A stretch of DNA of 64,000 nt, from positions 911,001-975,000 of the forward strand of contig CALZFC010000015.1 of NCBI GenBank assembly GCA_945643635.1, read 5' to 3'. A program made the position numbers and the translations under genes. Under the pieces are notes generated by a model, which made no database searches, was not told where the DNA came from, and worked only from the letters and a program-made list of their open reading frames with translations. Positions 21,730 through 34,158 of the stretch are shown piece after piece; positions within the stretch are counted from its first letter, which is position 1, and each line of letters begins with the position of its first letter. Source of the stretch: Allodiplogaster sudhausi (lineage: Eukaryota; Nematoda; Chromadorea; Rhabditida; Diplogasteridae).

Positions 21730-23800
21730 GTTTGTATGTATGTATATACATATGTTCGTTTTCAACCATGCTCCAGAAACCTATCAGTAAAGACCGCACA
21801 TGAAGGGTCTTTGAATTGTTTTACCCTCCCACTTGAGATACTTTTCGGCCTTTAGGTTCAAAAGAATTAGATTTTACAAAAAAATATGAAAATATTTGAA
21901 AATAAAGAAGGAATAGAACTTTTTAAAGTAATGCATGTTGTAGAAAAAAATTATTTTTAACTGGTGTATTTCTGATTTAGAGTCACAAGGATAACAGATG
22001 AAAAAAGGAATGTTAAAGCAGGCAAACAGACCTGCTGCCTGCTGCTACAAAGTCGCACATTGGACTAAACAAGTGTGGGAACTTTTATAAACTCAAACGT
22101 TTTCTTGAATTCTTGTAACATATGATTAAAGCTCACGGAATCCTAACATTAAAACAAATAAAGTTTAATCTGCGAAAAATGCGTAAGAAAATTTCCTTTT
22201 GTAAGCAATTCCTTTATGATCGCAATCTCATGACATGGAATTCAGAGAAAAGAAGTTGGGAAGATCATGTCCGTTCTTGCAGCAAATCTCAAAGCGCGCG
22301 TTTCGGTGGTGTGCATAACAAGAGTGCGAATGGCAAAGAAAGAATGAAAACAATGGTGACTGCTTTTTATTGCGAGAAAGTATAAAGACTTTCAGATTAA
22401 TCTACAGTCTAAAAATTTATAGGTAATATAATACAATTGTTGTAATCATTCCCTTATTTACACAAAGACAGAGGACTACAGAATTGCCTGATCCATTCAT
22501 TCATGAGCAGACTTGACACATGAATAGGCATTCAAGGATTAAATGGTTCAGGAAAGGTCGTAGACTTATCGAGAATTAAAGATACATATGTGTTCATATA
22601 ATGAATTTTAAATGCCGTTGTAGATCTCTAATTCAAAGTGATATGAAAATGAATATTGGGATTGCATCTAGCATGACCATTTGGAAAAATCAGCGGCATT
22701 GCCACATTGTATGATGAATCACTGATGTAAACTATGCTGAGCGGATAACGTTGAAGAGACCTTTAGGTAGGGTTGTAACGCAATCAAGCAGCAGGTTTTA
22801 ATGGACCAAATTTCACTCTTTGTTTATTGGTGAACATACATATATGTTAATGGGTTAATAGGAGATATGCCAGCGTATTGACAGAAGAGATCTTGTAACG
22901 GGGACACCTGTTTTCGCGTCAAGGGACTGCCAGAAGTAGCCGTGGAACAGTGAGCGAGACTTCCGCCTCAACGTTTCGCAAGGGAAAGGTCTAAACAATA
23001 ATATCAGTGCAAGGAATTCGAAGGAATGTCTCCGCGTCTAGACTTCTTCATCATTCTTCATAAGCCAAATCTTTTTTCACACGGAAATGTATGGCAGGTG
23101 CTTCCAAAGTAACAATTTGCAAAAACATGCATTATCTTTTCCCTGTAGAAAAAATTCTTTCTTCTGTAGAAAAAAAATCTTTCTTCTTCTATTATGCCCA
23201 AAGTAGAATAATTTCTAGTTTGCTGAATTCTGAAAACAAAAAAAAATTCTCCATCTTGAGAAGAAGTGAGCTGTGTATACTTGCATGACAATAACACAGT
23301 AAGTGTGATCTGATCCATTGTCGGAAAAAAGAAAAGGATGACTCGGCGACAGCTTGAGATGTATCACTGCTACAGTCACAGACGCGTCTTTGGATTCCGA
23401 TGTCTGTAAATTTCCAAGGATTAGGTATAACTTGTTTGGCCAAAGAGTGACTTGTGTGATAGCAGAGAGAGAGAGATAGATAGATAGATAGAGAGATAGG
23501 CAGAGGGAGAGATAAAAGTGCACTAGAAGCAAGAAAGAGAGAGAGAGAGAGCGAATGGTGGAAAGAGATAAAGAGTGAGCTAGAACTTCCCGAAGTCGCC
23601 GACTTAGCGAGCGGCAATCCGTGCTTATTATGTGGCTGATTCTGATAAGGCAATCTTGAGAACTTGGGAACTCATCCGTGACAAAGGAACAAGTGTCGAA
23701 TAAGCGGGCGGATTCCTTACAGAAATACCACTTCTATATTGCTTTTTGCTTCCTTGGCATTCGCATTGCGAACAAATCAAATAATCGCTCCATCTATTTG
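21730..23800. other. Intergenic between Srt and S28 genes
   Basis: About 2.1 kb, AT-rich, with a (GATA)n/(GA)n tract at 23,463-23,560. It should contain the promoters of the divergent Srt and S28 genes. No convincing exon or named repeat was recognised; short open frames (for example 22,122-22,385) have no family features. Confidence 0.4.
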
Positions 23801-23829
23801 CATTGAAGGAAGTACCTTTGGAGGGAAGA

Positions 23830-25842
23830 ATGTGGCGAGTCGCTGCAGCAGCAGCTGCTGCACTTTTCGTTAGAGTATATTGTCTTCTTCAAATATGATT
23901 TATTCTAAATCTATTTTTACAGAAAAATAAATATTTCAGTTACTCGCGACGGCAGAAGCAGAGAGAAATGCTCAAGATGCTCTCGACTTGCTTCTTCCTT
24001 TTACGATGAGAACACGGCACTTTGGACGTTTCTCGTACAGTGACGACGTAATTTTTGTTTTTTTTAGCAAGAGAAAAAATATTGAATGAATATTTTCGCA
24101 GAAAATTGAGCAGCCACTGGGGGCTCACACAGGAGCAGGCACAATCGAGCAGGTGCTCGACCACTTCTCAACGGCAGAGCAGCCGATCAACTGGGATCAG
24201 GTCAGACAGCAAGAACTACAGGATCTTTAGCTGGATCGGTGTACTTTTGTACAAGGCGCAGCATACTTGTTTAATCGATTTCTTATTCCAGAATTAGTCC
24301 CTTTGCAGCACTACGCCTACAACCTTGAGTATGCCGCAGAAGATTCACACCTCAACTTTCTCTTCGTCAGCGGAGAAGTTTGTTTTTTGTATGTTTTTAC
24401 CCAAGTATTTTCAACGCTTACTCCATAAATTACAATTCAGAAAAAGTAAGGGAATTAAAAACAAACTTACTTGTTCAGTCCGACTTGACAATGGAGTCAA
24501 TCACGGGAGATAACAATCCGCTGGTTGCACTGGCGAAGGAGCACAGCGCGGGGATCTACGTGCTCGAGCATCGCTTCTATGGCAGGAGCCGGCCAACTTT
24601 GTCAATTCGATCACTTATTTCTCTTATTATCTTTACTTGGATATGTACACATTTGTTAATTCTTTGTCGTTGTTGACAACAAAAATCCCTTGTGAAAAGA
24701 GACAACTGATTCTCCGTCACAGCCTCCAAGACGTGGCTTCTCTGGCGTTTCTCAGCTCTTCCCAAGCTGTCGAAGATCTCGCTGTCTTCATCCGCCACAT
24801 GAACGACCTGAAAACGAGCCGCGGCCAGAAGTGGATCGTCTACGGCGGCGCCTATTCTGGTTGGTCTTCCTCAGCCATATTCAGAACTTTCTCACCATTA
24901 GCTTCATTTTATAACCTTTAAAAAATTTAATTGAATTTGCCCATACCGCAGGAGCTCTCGCTCTTTGGCTTCGCGAGGCTCATCCGGAGCTCGTTTTTGC
25001 TGCGATTGCAAGTTCAGCCCCCGTGAAGGCACAGCTTGATTTTTACGGTTATTATTTTCCTAACGGTATTTTATAATACTATTTCATTATTGATTATTAG
25101 GCTACCTCATGATCGTCGAGGAAAATGTCCGCAAGTTTGATGCCGAGCAGCCGAAGAATGCAACCCTTTGTGCGGACGAAGTCAGTTTGTTACTTACATA
25201 ATTACTTTTAAAAATTTCAACAAATAATAAATAAATGTTATGGAATGCAGTTTCCCGCCCAATCAATAATCAATAATTCAGCTGTCGACTGCCTTCGACC
25301 AAGTGCAGCAGTTGCTGCAGCTGAGCAGCGGCCGCGCAGCACTCGACAAGTACTTCGGGTACGCATTCTTCCTCATTCATTTCATCGAAAAAATATATTT
25401 GCTTAATTAAACTAAATTTTACATAATAGCATGAATAAACATGAGACTTTGCAGCACAATTCCTTCCCTAGAAGACAGCCAGCTCGAGGCAAATGGGATC
25501 GCCATGCTTTATCATAGTCTCACAGTCAGTTGTCATAGTGTATACGCCATTATCAGTTCATATTCTGTAGAATACGATCTGTTATTGAAATGGTGATAGG
25601 CGATCGTTTACCGCAGAAATTTTGCTTCTTTGAATATAATACAAAATTTAGAAACATACATTTTGTTTCAATCATTCAGGCGCCCTTCTCGCTGGCATCA
25701 GAGTACGGCGGGCTTGGCAGTGTGCCAAGCGTGGCTAAGCTATGCCAAGTGATGACGGATAAGAAGACTACGCCGGAGACACTCAAGCGACTCGCTGACG
25801 CGCGCGCCTTTACTGGCGTGGAAGCGGTAATCGAAAATGAGA

Positions 25843-25886
<44 letters not shown>

Positions 25887-28800
25887 TAGAGAGAGACGGA
25901 GAATGAGGTAGTGATAAAGAGAGAGTGCGTGTGAAAGAGTGACAGAGAAACAGAGATAGAGAAACATAAAGAGTGCAAGAAAGGGGGTAGGGGAGGAAGA
26001 GATGAAGAAAGATAAAAAGGGGAGGAAGAAAGAAGGAAGAGAAATGAAGAGTGAAATACTGTGAATTAGAAAGCGAGGGAATGTGAAAATTAAAATGAAG
26101 GGAAAAGAGAAGAAAAAAGAAGGAATCGACTTCAAGGTTTTTATCAACTACACGGCAGTTCTTGAAGTGATGCGACAGGATGACTGGAATACGAGTTAGT
26201 TTTCCATAACATCATAATTTTGAAATTAAATATTTCAACAAAGGAATTCTTTATTTGTATCTTTTTCATTAATTTCTGTACCTCTCTCCCTCTTTCTAGT
26301 TTCTAATACACCAATCTTTTCCTGGCGCCTTCTCATCTTTCTCTTGCAATTTGTCCTCTCTCCAGACGCAAATAGTCGTAGTTGGCTCTGGCAGTCGTGC
26401 ACTGAATTTGGGTTCTTCTCTTCGACCGACCGTGGTTCCAACATCTTCCATTCCAGCGTGCCCATCAAGTTGGCGTTTCGTATTTCCCATGGTAGATGAC
26501 TGTGAGTCGCGATAGAGTGTTTTTGTCAGTAAACAACTGAAGTGATAATTGTATATGAATATATAAAATACAGCAGGTCTTTTAGAAAGTCTCTTTTTTT
26601 AAGCCTGTTTCTGAACATGTGCATCGATCTGTTTGGAGTGGCGCCAGACGATTCTCTCGCCGGAGTTGAGAGAACGAATCGCGCGAGGGGAGGCAGTCTT
26701 TTCTATCGGGTCAGTAAAAAAAAGTTCGGGATTGGAAAGACTTTAAAAAAATAAATAATTATTAAAAACAAGAGTAAATACGACATTCTGCAAATCCATT
26801 TTCTCTTTCTCGCCTCCTCCCCGCTCTTTTCTCTCCTTCTCTCTCTCATGAATGGAGTACTTGTTCAAGGCAACGAACGTGATCGCCACGTACGGCACTG
26901 CGGATCCGTGGAGTGAGCTGGTCATGAAGATAGACGATCCCAAGCAGAATGTCATGGTCATCGAGATTCACGGTATCATTTAACGGACGGGAAAATGCTT
27001 AAACATATATTTAACCAGTAATAAAAACCAGACTTTACTGTTAAAGTAGCTGTGCATTCTTAAGGCGGAGTGCACTGCCGCGACATGATGCCAGCGGACG
27101 GGGATGCCACTGTGGCTGCGGCACAGAAGGACACGGCTCACTATCTCAACGACTTCCTCAAGTTGCCTCAGGAGACATCGAAGCGAGAAGAAGAGGAGAT
27201 CGTGCCAGCCAGCAGCAAGGTAGGCTCTTTTGCCTATCTTTAATTGTTACGGTTACTCCATAGCAATATGGATTTTTTTGAAAAAAAAATTAATTGATGT
27301 TTATTGACTCTTTCAGAGCACTCAAGTGAAGTCGAAGATCACATTCAAGACCAGCACGGAAAGCAAGAAGAAAGTCAGTAGCAGCATGTTCTAATTCTAA
27401 AGAATGAATTTTCTTCTTTAGAATGAGAAGGAAAATGAAAGGAAGCGATCGCGAGTTTTCGTGTCTGGGATGATGCCAAAATTGACGCTCTCTTCAACTC
27501 CGTCAGAGGTTTCGAGTAGAATAGTAGAAATGCCATTTATACAGTATCTTCATTTTTTTTCTCTCTCTAAGGCATCTACGATTCACGTCCGCGAAGGAAC
27601 CGTTTCTCAGCCGTTCGACCACTTTAATGACAGCGACAATCGGACCTTTGAACAGGCAAGGGAACTATTGATTCTTGTGATATTCACATTATCACAGGCG
27701 AGCTTCTAAAGAAGAAAATAGCGTGATGATGCATATCAAGATCTTTCTTTTCAGCTTTTCTATGAAACTCAAAAGTTTTCGAAGGGCGCAGAGTCGCCGA
27801 ACTTGCTGCTCTTGACGGGAGCGGAGGGCGCGGCGAAGTTGTGGGTCGAGACGGAGAATTTGCCGTGGCTGCTCAACGCCGATGTGTGCATTTCCTCTCT
27901 CTTTTTCAATCATTATTTCTTCGATGTTTTATTTCTTTCCAGCTCTTCGACGCGAACGCATTCGTTCTCGAACATCGCTACTATGGCAGCAGCAAGCTCG
28001 GGTCCTACCTCGAACTCACACTTCTACTTTTCAAGAATTATGCATATTTGCATATTTTGCAACCTAATTTCCAGGACAACGAGCCTGAAGTTCTTGTCGA
28101 TCGAGCAGGCGCTTTTCGACGTGGCTTCCTTCATTGAGACGATCTCAGCCACCCTCGACCTGCGCGGTCCTTGGATCGTGCTCGGTGGCGGCTATGCAGG
28201 CGAGGCCGTTTCAGTACTGTTTTCAGCTGCCATCGAGAGAAATGTGTTCGAGATATAAATTGCTGCACTCATCGTCAATTGCACTTCCGATATGTATATA
28301 CATATTTCCACGAAGGTGTCTCCGAAATGGAAGCCCGCGAGAATGAGAGTGTCGTAGTCGGCAATTTAAATCCCGTACATTTGTTTCAATGGCTCTTTTA
28401 CTTTTATTTATTTGCTTTTAAAATTTAAATAAAAAGAGAATAAAAAGTACTCGTCTTCTGCCAGGTTCCCTTGCCGCGTGGTCGCGGCGACGCTTTCCTG
28501 ACTTGGTGACAGGCGCCGTCGCGAGCAGCGCTCCCATCGAGATGAAACTCGACTTCTTCGGTTCATACTTTGTCTTTTTTTTCTACCTATTATAATGTGT
28601 TATAATATATATTACATATTATGTATTCGAGAAGACATAATTAAGGAAACAATCCAAATATTGATATTTAGAGTGTATGGAAGTTATCCAGGCCGACCTC
28701 GAGATCATTAACTCTACCTGTGCAGAACGAACTAAGGACGCATTTGATATGGTTAAAGTGGTTTTAATATATTCTGTTCTTGAATTCGTGTGTCTTTAAG

Positions 28801-31449
28801 TTTTAATAAAAAAGTAGCAAAATCGCAAGGAATATGTGTTATGCCCATTTCAGTCGTATGCGCTTCTTCCAAGTGGCATCGGTCGCATTATGCTTTCAAC
28901 GTCATTCAAGTTAGTTTAGCAACTACTTTACTAAACAAACTAATGCAGACTTTATTATACTTTTTCTAATCCGATCTTTAAATAAAACAGTTTACAAAGC
29001 GTAAAAATCGCAAACCTTAACATATCTAAGCTTTTCAAACTTTTCATTTGAACTGTAGCCTTGCGAAAAAAAAACCAGCCAGGTTTTGAAACATTAATTT
29101 GTCATGCATAGATTTATTAAAAAGAAAAAAAGTGTAAAATGTTGTAGTTTTACATGATGAAATGGTTTTTCCAAGCTTTTTCTGCTAACACATAATTATT
29201 GCCGATTGAAAGCTTCGCTCCGCCCTGGGACGAGGCACCCGTGACGGAGGCGAGCATTCAGCAAGTATTCTCCCAGCTAACAAGCATCTTCCAAGTTTTC
29301 GACGTCGATGAAGAGGTCTCCTCTTCCTCTATCTCCTTTTCCCCTAAAAACAAAAATGCGTATACACCGAGTCCATGTTTGATTGAAGTTGTCCATGCGT
29401 ATACACCGAGTCCATGTTTGATTGAAGTGATGGAGCTTTTTGCAGGCTCTGGCGTATCTCTGCGAGGAGATGACGAGTAGCGCGGAGGAGAGTGCTGCAT
29501 TCGAAGATCTCAAGCAATTAGTCAATAAGGTTAGCACTTGTACTGGCAAACTTTTGTAAAATGCTAGAATTGCAGTTCTTGCCTGAGGTCTACAGTAATC
29601 CTGAAGCTGAGAATGCCATACTTCGAGGCCGCATCGACTACATTGGTTGGGATTGCAGAGACATATATAGATTATCTCTCCGCCGAAAGTCGAGAAGACA
29701 TGGCAAAAGACAGTTAATGAAAGAAAAGCTGGAAATGGGAAGCTGAAGACAGACAGGAGTGGGCGAAGGTTTTGGCAGCTACATACATATGCATAAAATG
29801 TCGAAGCATTTAGGAGCAAGGATATCATGGTTTTTTTTATAGCTCCTTATAATAATCAGTCGTGCATTCACTTGATTGTTCTTATAACTCTTGTCATTAT
29901 TTCACGTTCTCCAGATGGCCACGATCCAAGCTTCTCCAATGACGAAATCGCTGGTGAGTTATGTACCCCATGGTAATTGACACAAAAAATTACAACTTTT
30001 CCTAACATATATTATTAAATTACCATCTAAATAAAAATTATAATAAAATATAGGAGATAACCATTGAATGTATTAGAAGTACTGTGGGCGTGGCAAAAGT
30101 GCAGCGAACTCGGCCAGTTCATTACGACCGACTACGGCAGGGGCATCTTCAGCTCGAATACACCCATCAAGTTTGTATTTGTGCAGAGGGATGAGAGAAG
30201 AGGGTTGCAAAAAAGACTCATATATACTACAATATATTTACGAATTATAGATATACATACATATTTATGTCCATTATATTCAATACTTACATGCCCACAT
30301 TCTGCAGAAGCACATAAAACTGCAATTGCAGCCTCGCCATGAAGATGTGCGAGGAAGTCTTCGATCTGTCGTTTGACAGCGTTGTCCTTGGCCTCTCGAA
30401 AACGAGACTCTTCTTCGGTGGACGAGATCAATTCGAGGTTTTCTCCTCCCACCTGTATATACTCACTTACGCTCCTTTACTCGTTTTCAATGAATCTCAT
30501 TCCCGTTTTCTTCCTGAAACCTCTCCTCCCTCTCCGCTCTCCCCCTTTCTAGACTTCCAATGTCCTCTTCGTGAACGGTAACCGCGATCCCTGGCATCGG
30601 CTGAGTTTGCTTCCTTCTTCTCCTGTTCAACGCGACGACGTTGCGACGATTCTAATCAATGGTTTATTTTTCTCTTTTTTTCAGTGTATTTACTATTGAC
30701 TTGTAAAACTTGTGTAAAGCAAAAATTCTCCAGAACGATTTATGAATTAGTTTTATTTGAAAATATTTTTGTTTAATTAAAGGCTCACAAATTGACAGGA
30801 ACTTACCACTGCGCTGATATGAAGCCGGAGAGCGAGGATGACCCGTACGAGTTAATCGGCGCCCGTCTTGACATCTCGGCCTTCATTCGCGTTTGGATCC
30901 AGGGTGCCGTCCTCTATCTTCCATCTATTTTTTATGTTCTTATTTATAAATATCGTAAAAGTACCGCCGAACAATCGGTTATGAAAATAATTTTAATGTT
31001 AATCTTCGTAAATACATACATACATATATTGCAATGTGTCAGCTTCATAAATATGTTCTTCTCCAAAGAATCGGCGAACATGTCCACCCTATGTATGTAT
31101 TTTACCTACAGAATTTGCGTGTCTCAGTGTGGGGGAAAAGAATGATCCAGTAAATTCACCTGCGATCTTTTTAGAAGCTCGCGAAAGAACGACGGCATCT
31201 ACCGTTGCCTCGTCGAGTTCTTCTTCTGCCACTTCTGAATCGTCTTCTCCTTCTCCTTCTAAATCCACTCCTTCGACTCCTTCCACATCTCCTTCAACTC
31301 CCTCTACGCCTTCTTCCAAGACAACAACGGAATCGGACGATTATCCCTCCACCACTACTTCGGGCTCTTCGGAAAACACTCGAGAGACTCTTGCCGCTTC
31401 ACTCCTTTCTTTCTTGTTCTGCATACTTCTCTCTAAGCTACAGCTATAA
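23830..31449 (+). CDS. Double S28 (Pro-X carboxypeptidase-like) protein, both Ser motifs lost
   Basis: About 25 small exons. The N-terminus [20 protein letters not shown] is a signal peptide. S28 domain 1 (to about 27,225) shows [22 protein letters not shown] then [41 protein letters not shown] and [15 protein letters not shown] charged linker rich in Lys/Glu follows. Domain 2 starts near [16 protein letters not shown] and shows [23 protein letters not shown] then [41 protein letters not shown] and [10 protein letters not shown]28 enzymes use the Ser of G-G-S-Y as nucleophile plus a later Asp and His. Here Asp and His are present in both domains, but Ser is Ala in domain 1 and Gly in domain 2, so catalysis is unlikely. 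The C-terminus is a Ser/Thr/Pro stalk (about 31,170-31,380) and a hydrophobic end ([15 protein letters not shown]), fitting a GPI signal. C. elegans also has a two-domain S28 protein. Confidence 0.85.
25845..25886. repeat. (GA)n microsatellite in S28 intron
   Basis: Uninterrupted AG dinucleotides followed by AG-rich sequence to about 26,110. It lies within the intron after the exon encoding [11 protein letters not shown]. Confidence 0.9.
28200..28465 (+). other. Putative GC-AG intron in the second S28 domain
   Basis: The only join that keeps the expected G-Y-A-G-S-L-A-A-W order uses a GC donor (TATGCAG|GCGAGG) and the acceptor before GTTCCCTTGCC. The nearby GT (GCC|gtttca) would shift the phase. 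Confidence 0.4.
29356..29430. repeat. Short direct duplication in S28 intron
   Basis: ATGCGTATACACCGAGTCCA followed by TGTTTGATTGAAGT occurs twice, 39 bases apart, immediately before the exon beginning [12 protein letters not shown]. It is a recent tandem duplication inside an intron. Confidence 0.85.
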
Positions 31450-31492
31450 TTGACACATTCGATATAATTATGTATGGAGTGTACTTTGTTCC

Positions 31493-31498
31493 AATAAA
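31493..31498 (+). terminator. AATAAA polyadenylation signal of the S28 gene
   Basis: Lies 44 bases after the TAA at 31,449 in AT-rich sequence, a normal position for a nematode 3' end. Confidence 0.55.
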
Positions 31499-31499
31499 T

Positions 31500-32290
31500 A
31501 GATCTTTTCCAGTTCGTGGCGTAATGTGAGATTGCATTTCAATCAAAGCGCAACCGTTGCAACGTTTTGATGCTAAAGATCGGCAATAAGCGAGAGGACA
31601 TTTCTTGAGATTCCGTTTAATTTTCCTTTTCCGTCGAACGTTAAACCGGCCCAGCAAGCGGAATAATTGGAAAATGTCTGTGGGAGACCTTTCTCGTGCA
31701 GAGACCACAACAGAAGCTGAAGGAGTCTGCGATGACAATCGTGCATCAAATATTCAGATAATTGGAATACACTGAACTCGCACACGCCGCCAACGACAGT
31801 ATCGAACTACACTTGCACAGGCGCCAGAACGGTTAGTTGGAGAGGACGAGTAGCGAAGATTGGGACAGGAGACTGATTCAGAGACGACCCGGTAGTGACA
31901 GAGGGCCACGAGATTGCCACACTCTGCTCACCACTCAATCGCAATGTGCTAGTAAACGAACTTGACAGATAAATCAGAAAAATATCAATAACTTTTGCTA
32001 ATAGTAAGCCAAGCCACGCTTTCTCTGTGCAGATCAACAAGAATGGCCGCAGTAGTCGTTGTCCTACCTCGGATTCCTCTGATTAGTGCAATACTTTCCA
32101 TTACACACTCTCTTTATATCATGATCAACTTCATAATAAACGCTTATTGTTAGTTCACAAAATCAACTTCATTTCATTACGTAAGAGTCCATTAGCATTT
32201 GAAGAACAGAGAAAAGCATTAACAAAAAAAATGCAGGAATGCAATGCCAATTTAGACATTTCAAAAACAAAGAAAAAAATTAAAAATTAG
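31500..32290. other. Between S28 gene and small membrane-protein pair
   Basis: A minus-strand open stretch at 32,040-31,807 (ending PLQLTVLAPVQV) has slightly coding-like composition but no family features and no linked exon. Nothing else was recognised. Confidence 0.3.
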
Positions 32291-32301
32291 AAAAAACAAC
32301 T

Positions 32302-33008
32302 TTAAATCGCCGAGTTGTCTTCATCCGCCAGCTTTTCGTCGACACAGTAGTCGATCCTCTCCCGATTCTGCGTTTACTCACCATGAGCAGCGTTAATCCA
32401 ATCCCGAATGGTGGAAAGAATTATATGCAATTGTCAAATTAAGTAATATCATTCTTACTGTCGATGACATCGAGACCGAGCTTGCATGAAATCTGTCCGT
32501 CCGCCTGCTTTACGAATCTCAAAATAACGGGTAGAGAATCAAAAAAAAAACAAGCAAAAAAATAAAAAGTACAAACTCGACATAAGGAGTGAAGGGAACT
32601 GCCCGGACCACTGCATAAATGCCGGGATTCAGTAGGTACCTGGCGCCCACGTCCACTGCTCCAACGACAAGCTCAAATATTGTTTATTTTATGCTACTCT
32701 GATTAATTACACTGTCTAATTTACAAGAGGAGAAACCAGTACAAGAAACTCGAAACGAACAAAAACAACCATGGAAAACACAAGAAATATCTAAAAAGCC
32801 TAACACTTTTCCCGAGAGTGCGAACAGCCTCGCTGGGCTTGTCAGCCAGCTCAACCAGATCACGCGGGCGAATAGGCTTCTCCAGAAGCCAACGGAAAAT
32901 TCTGAAAAACGAATGGGGCGAATCGGATTTTACAAGGTTGATAAAAAGTGATATCAGTATAATTAATAAAACTGTGAAAGGTTGAAAGGCGGCTAACTCT
33001 GACAACAT
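32302..33008 (-). CDS. Unrecognised small membrane protein, downstream paralogue
   Basis: Exons near 33,008-32,810, 32,690-32,580, 32,520-32,460 and 32,380-32,302. Protein segments: FQPFTVLLIILISLFINLVK (membrane helix), FRWLLEKPIRPRDLVELADK, GIYAVVRAVPFTPYVEF, QADGQISCKLGLDVID and the C-terminal DEKLADEDNSAI before TAA. Each matches the paralogue at 34,159-35,182 in the same order. The exon that supplies the N-terminus there (MAAMQQKDRR) is absent here. The frame begins instead at a local ATG (33,008) or after the acceptor in TTGTCAG, so the copy may be 5'-truncated. The family is not recognised; the acidic tail and single helix suggest a type-anchored membrane protein. Confidence 0.55.
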
Positions 33009-33164
33009 GGATGAATGGAGATAGAGTTATAAATGCACAGCCCGAGACTTGGGATGCCCAAAACATTTAATGTTTCAGGATGAATACATTTAGATCACGA
33101 TAATCATGCACATAATTGAGTAAAGAGAATAATTAGCAGATAACCATGAATGTGACAAATATGT

Positions 33165-33353
33165 ATGTATATGCAATTACCATGCGTCATGGAAAGGGCA
33201 TCACAAACAGTCTTCATTGATCGTCTCGAGGGATGCAAGGGAGAAAGAAGGAGGAAGCGAGAGGGAGAAAGTTATAGAGAGAAAGAAAGAAAGAGAAGAA
33301 GAGGGTACCTCATTCACTCTCTGTCTCGAGACAATGAGGGAACAACCGATAAG

Positions 33354-33393
<40 letters not shown>

Positions 33394-33475
33394 GAATGAT
33401 AGAGAGAGAGGGACGAGAATGATAGAGTGAGAGAGAGAACGAGAATGATAGAGGGAGAGAGAGAAATTAGCGGGA
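33165..33475. repeat. AG-rich simple-sequence block
   Basis: A GA-rich tract with a (GA)n core at 33,358-33,388 followed by repeats of GAGAACGAGAATGATAGAG. It gives artefactual Glu/Arg open frames. Confidence 0.9.
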
Positions 33476-33479
33476 ATTC

Positions 33480-34150
33480 GTCACTGTATACAAACCACTG
33501 GACTCACAATCAGAGTGATATACATATGAAGGCATTACGGGAGTGCAAGATCCACGTCTTACTCTCGTCCTTTCAGATCCATGTTATTTTAAATTCATAG
33601 CGGTTTTTTTATCACTTTGGCTGATATTTAAAAAATTTTCGTTCAAGTACCGTCAAAGTTCGGTCTCCCTACAAGAATGAATTTCTTGTTATTCCTGGGC
33701 GCCATTCAGCAACTTTACTAGACAGCAATTATGTTGTAACCATAACCAAGGCAACAGTTTCATGACTAATATGAGACATGTGAGAGATAAAGACTTAAAA
33801 GATTTTCCATGAAAAATGCATAAACAGAATCCTAAAATTAGTAACATCAAAATTAGTTACAGACATATCAATTACAAGAATTACCTCAAGCTAATACTTT
33901 CCTCGTATTTTAGAAAGATGGAACAGAATTTAATAGAAGAAAATAAACACATTTGAAGGAGAAAGAGAAAAAAAGACATCTCAGAATAGTATGCTTACCT
34001 CACAAAACCAATTTCATATCACTAGAATATCAGGAACAGAAAAAATACCATTTTCCAGAATTATGAGCAATTCAGAGAAACAATTTTGTAATATATTAAG
34101 TAAGCATGCTAAGGAAATTTAAATATTTCAAGAATAAAAGAAAAATGAAA
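33480..34150. other. Intergenic between the paralogues
   Basis: AT-rich, no open frame of note and no recognised repeat. Confidence 0.4.
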
Positions 34151-34158
34151 ATTCACAT

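Noticed and set aside
22122..22385. 88-codon plus-strand open frame in the 21.7-23.8 kb gap
   Set aside because: Isolated, basic, without splice context or recognisable motifs; its length is compatible with chance.
31089..31319. Minus-strand Glu/Gly/Val-rich frame
   Set aside because: Antisense of the Ser/Thr/Pro stalk of the S28 protein.
33165..33422. Glu/Arg/Lys-rich open frames
   Set aside because: Produced by AG simple sequence, with no conserved composition and no splice context.
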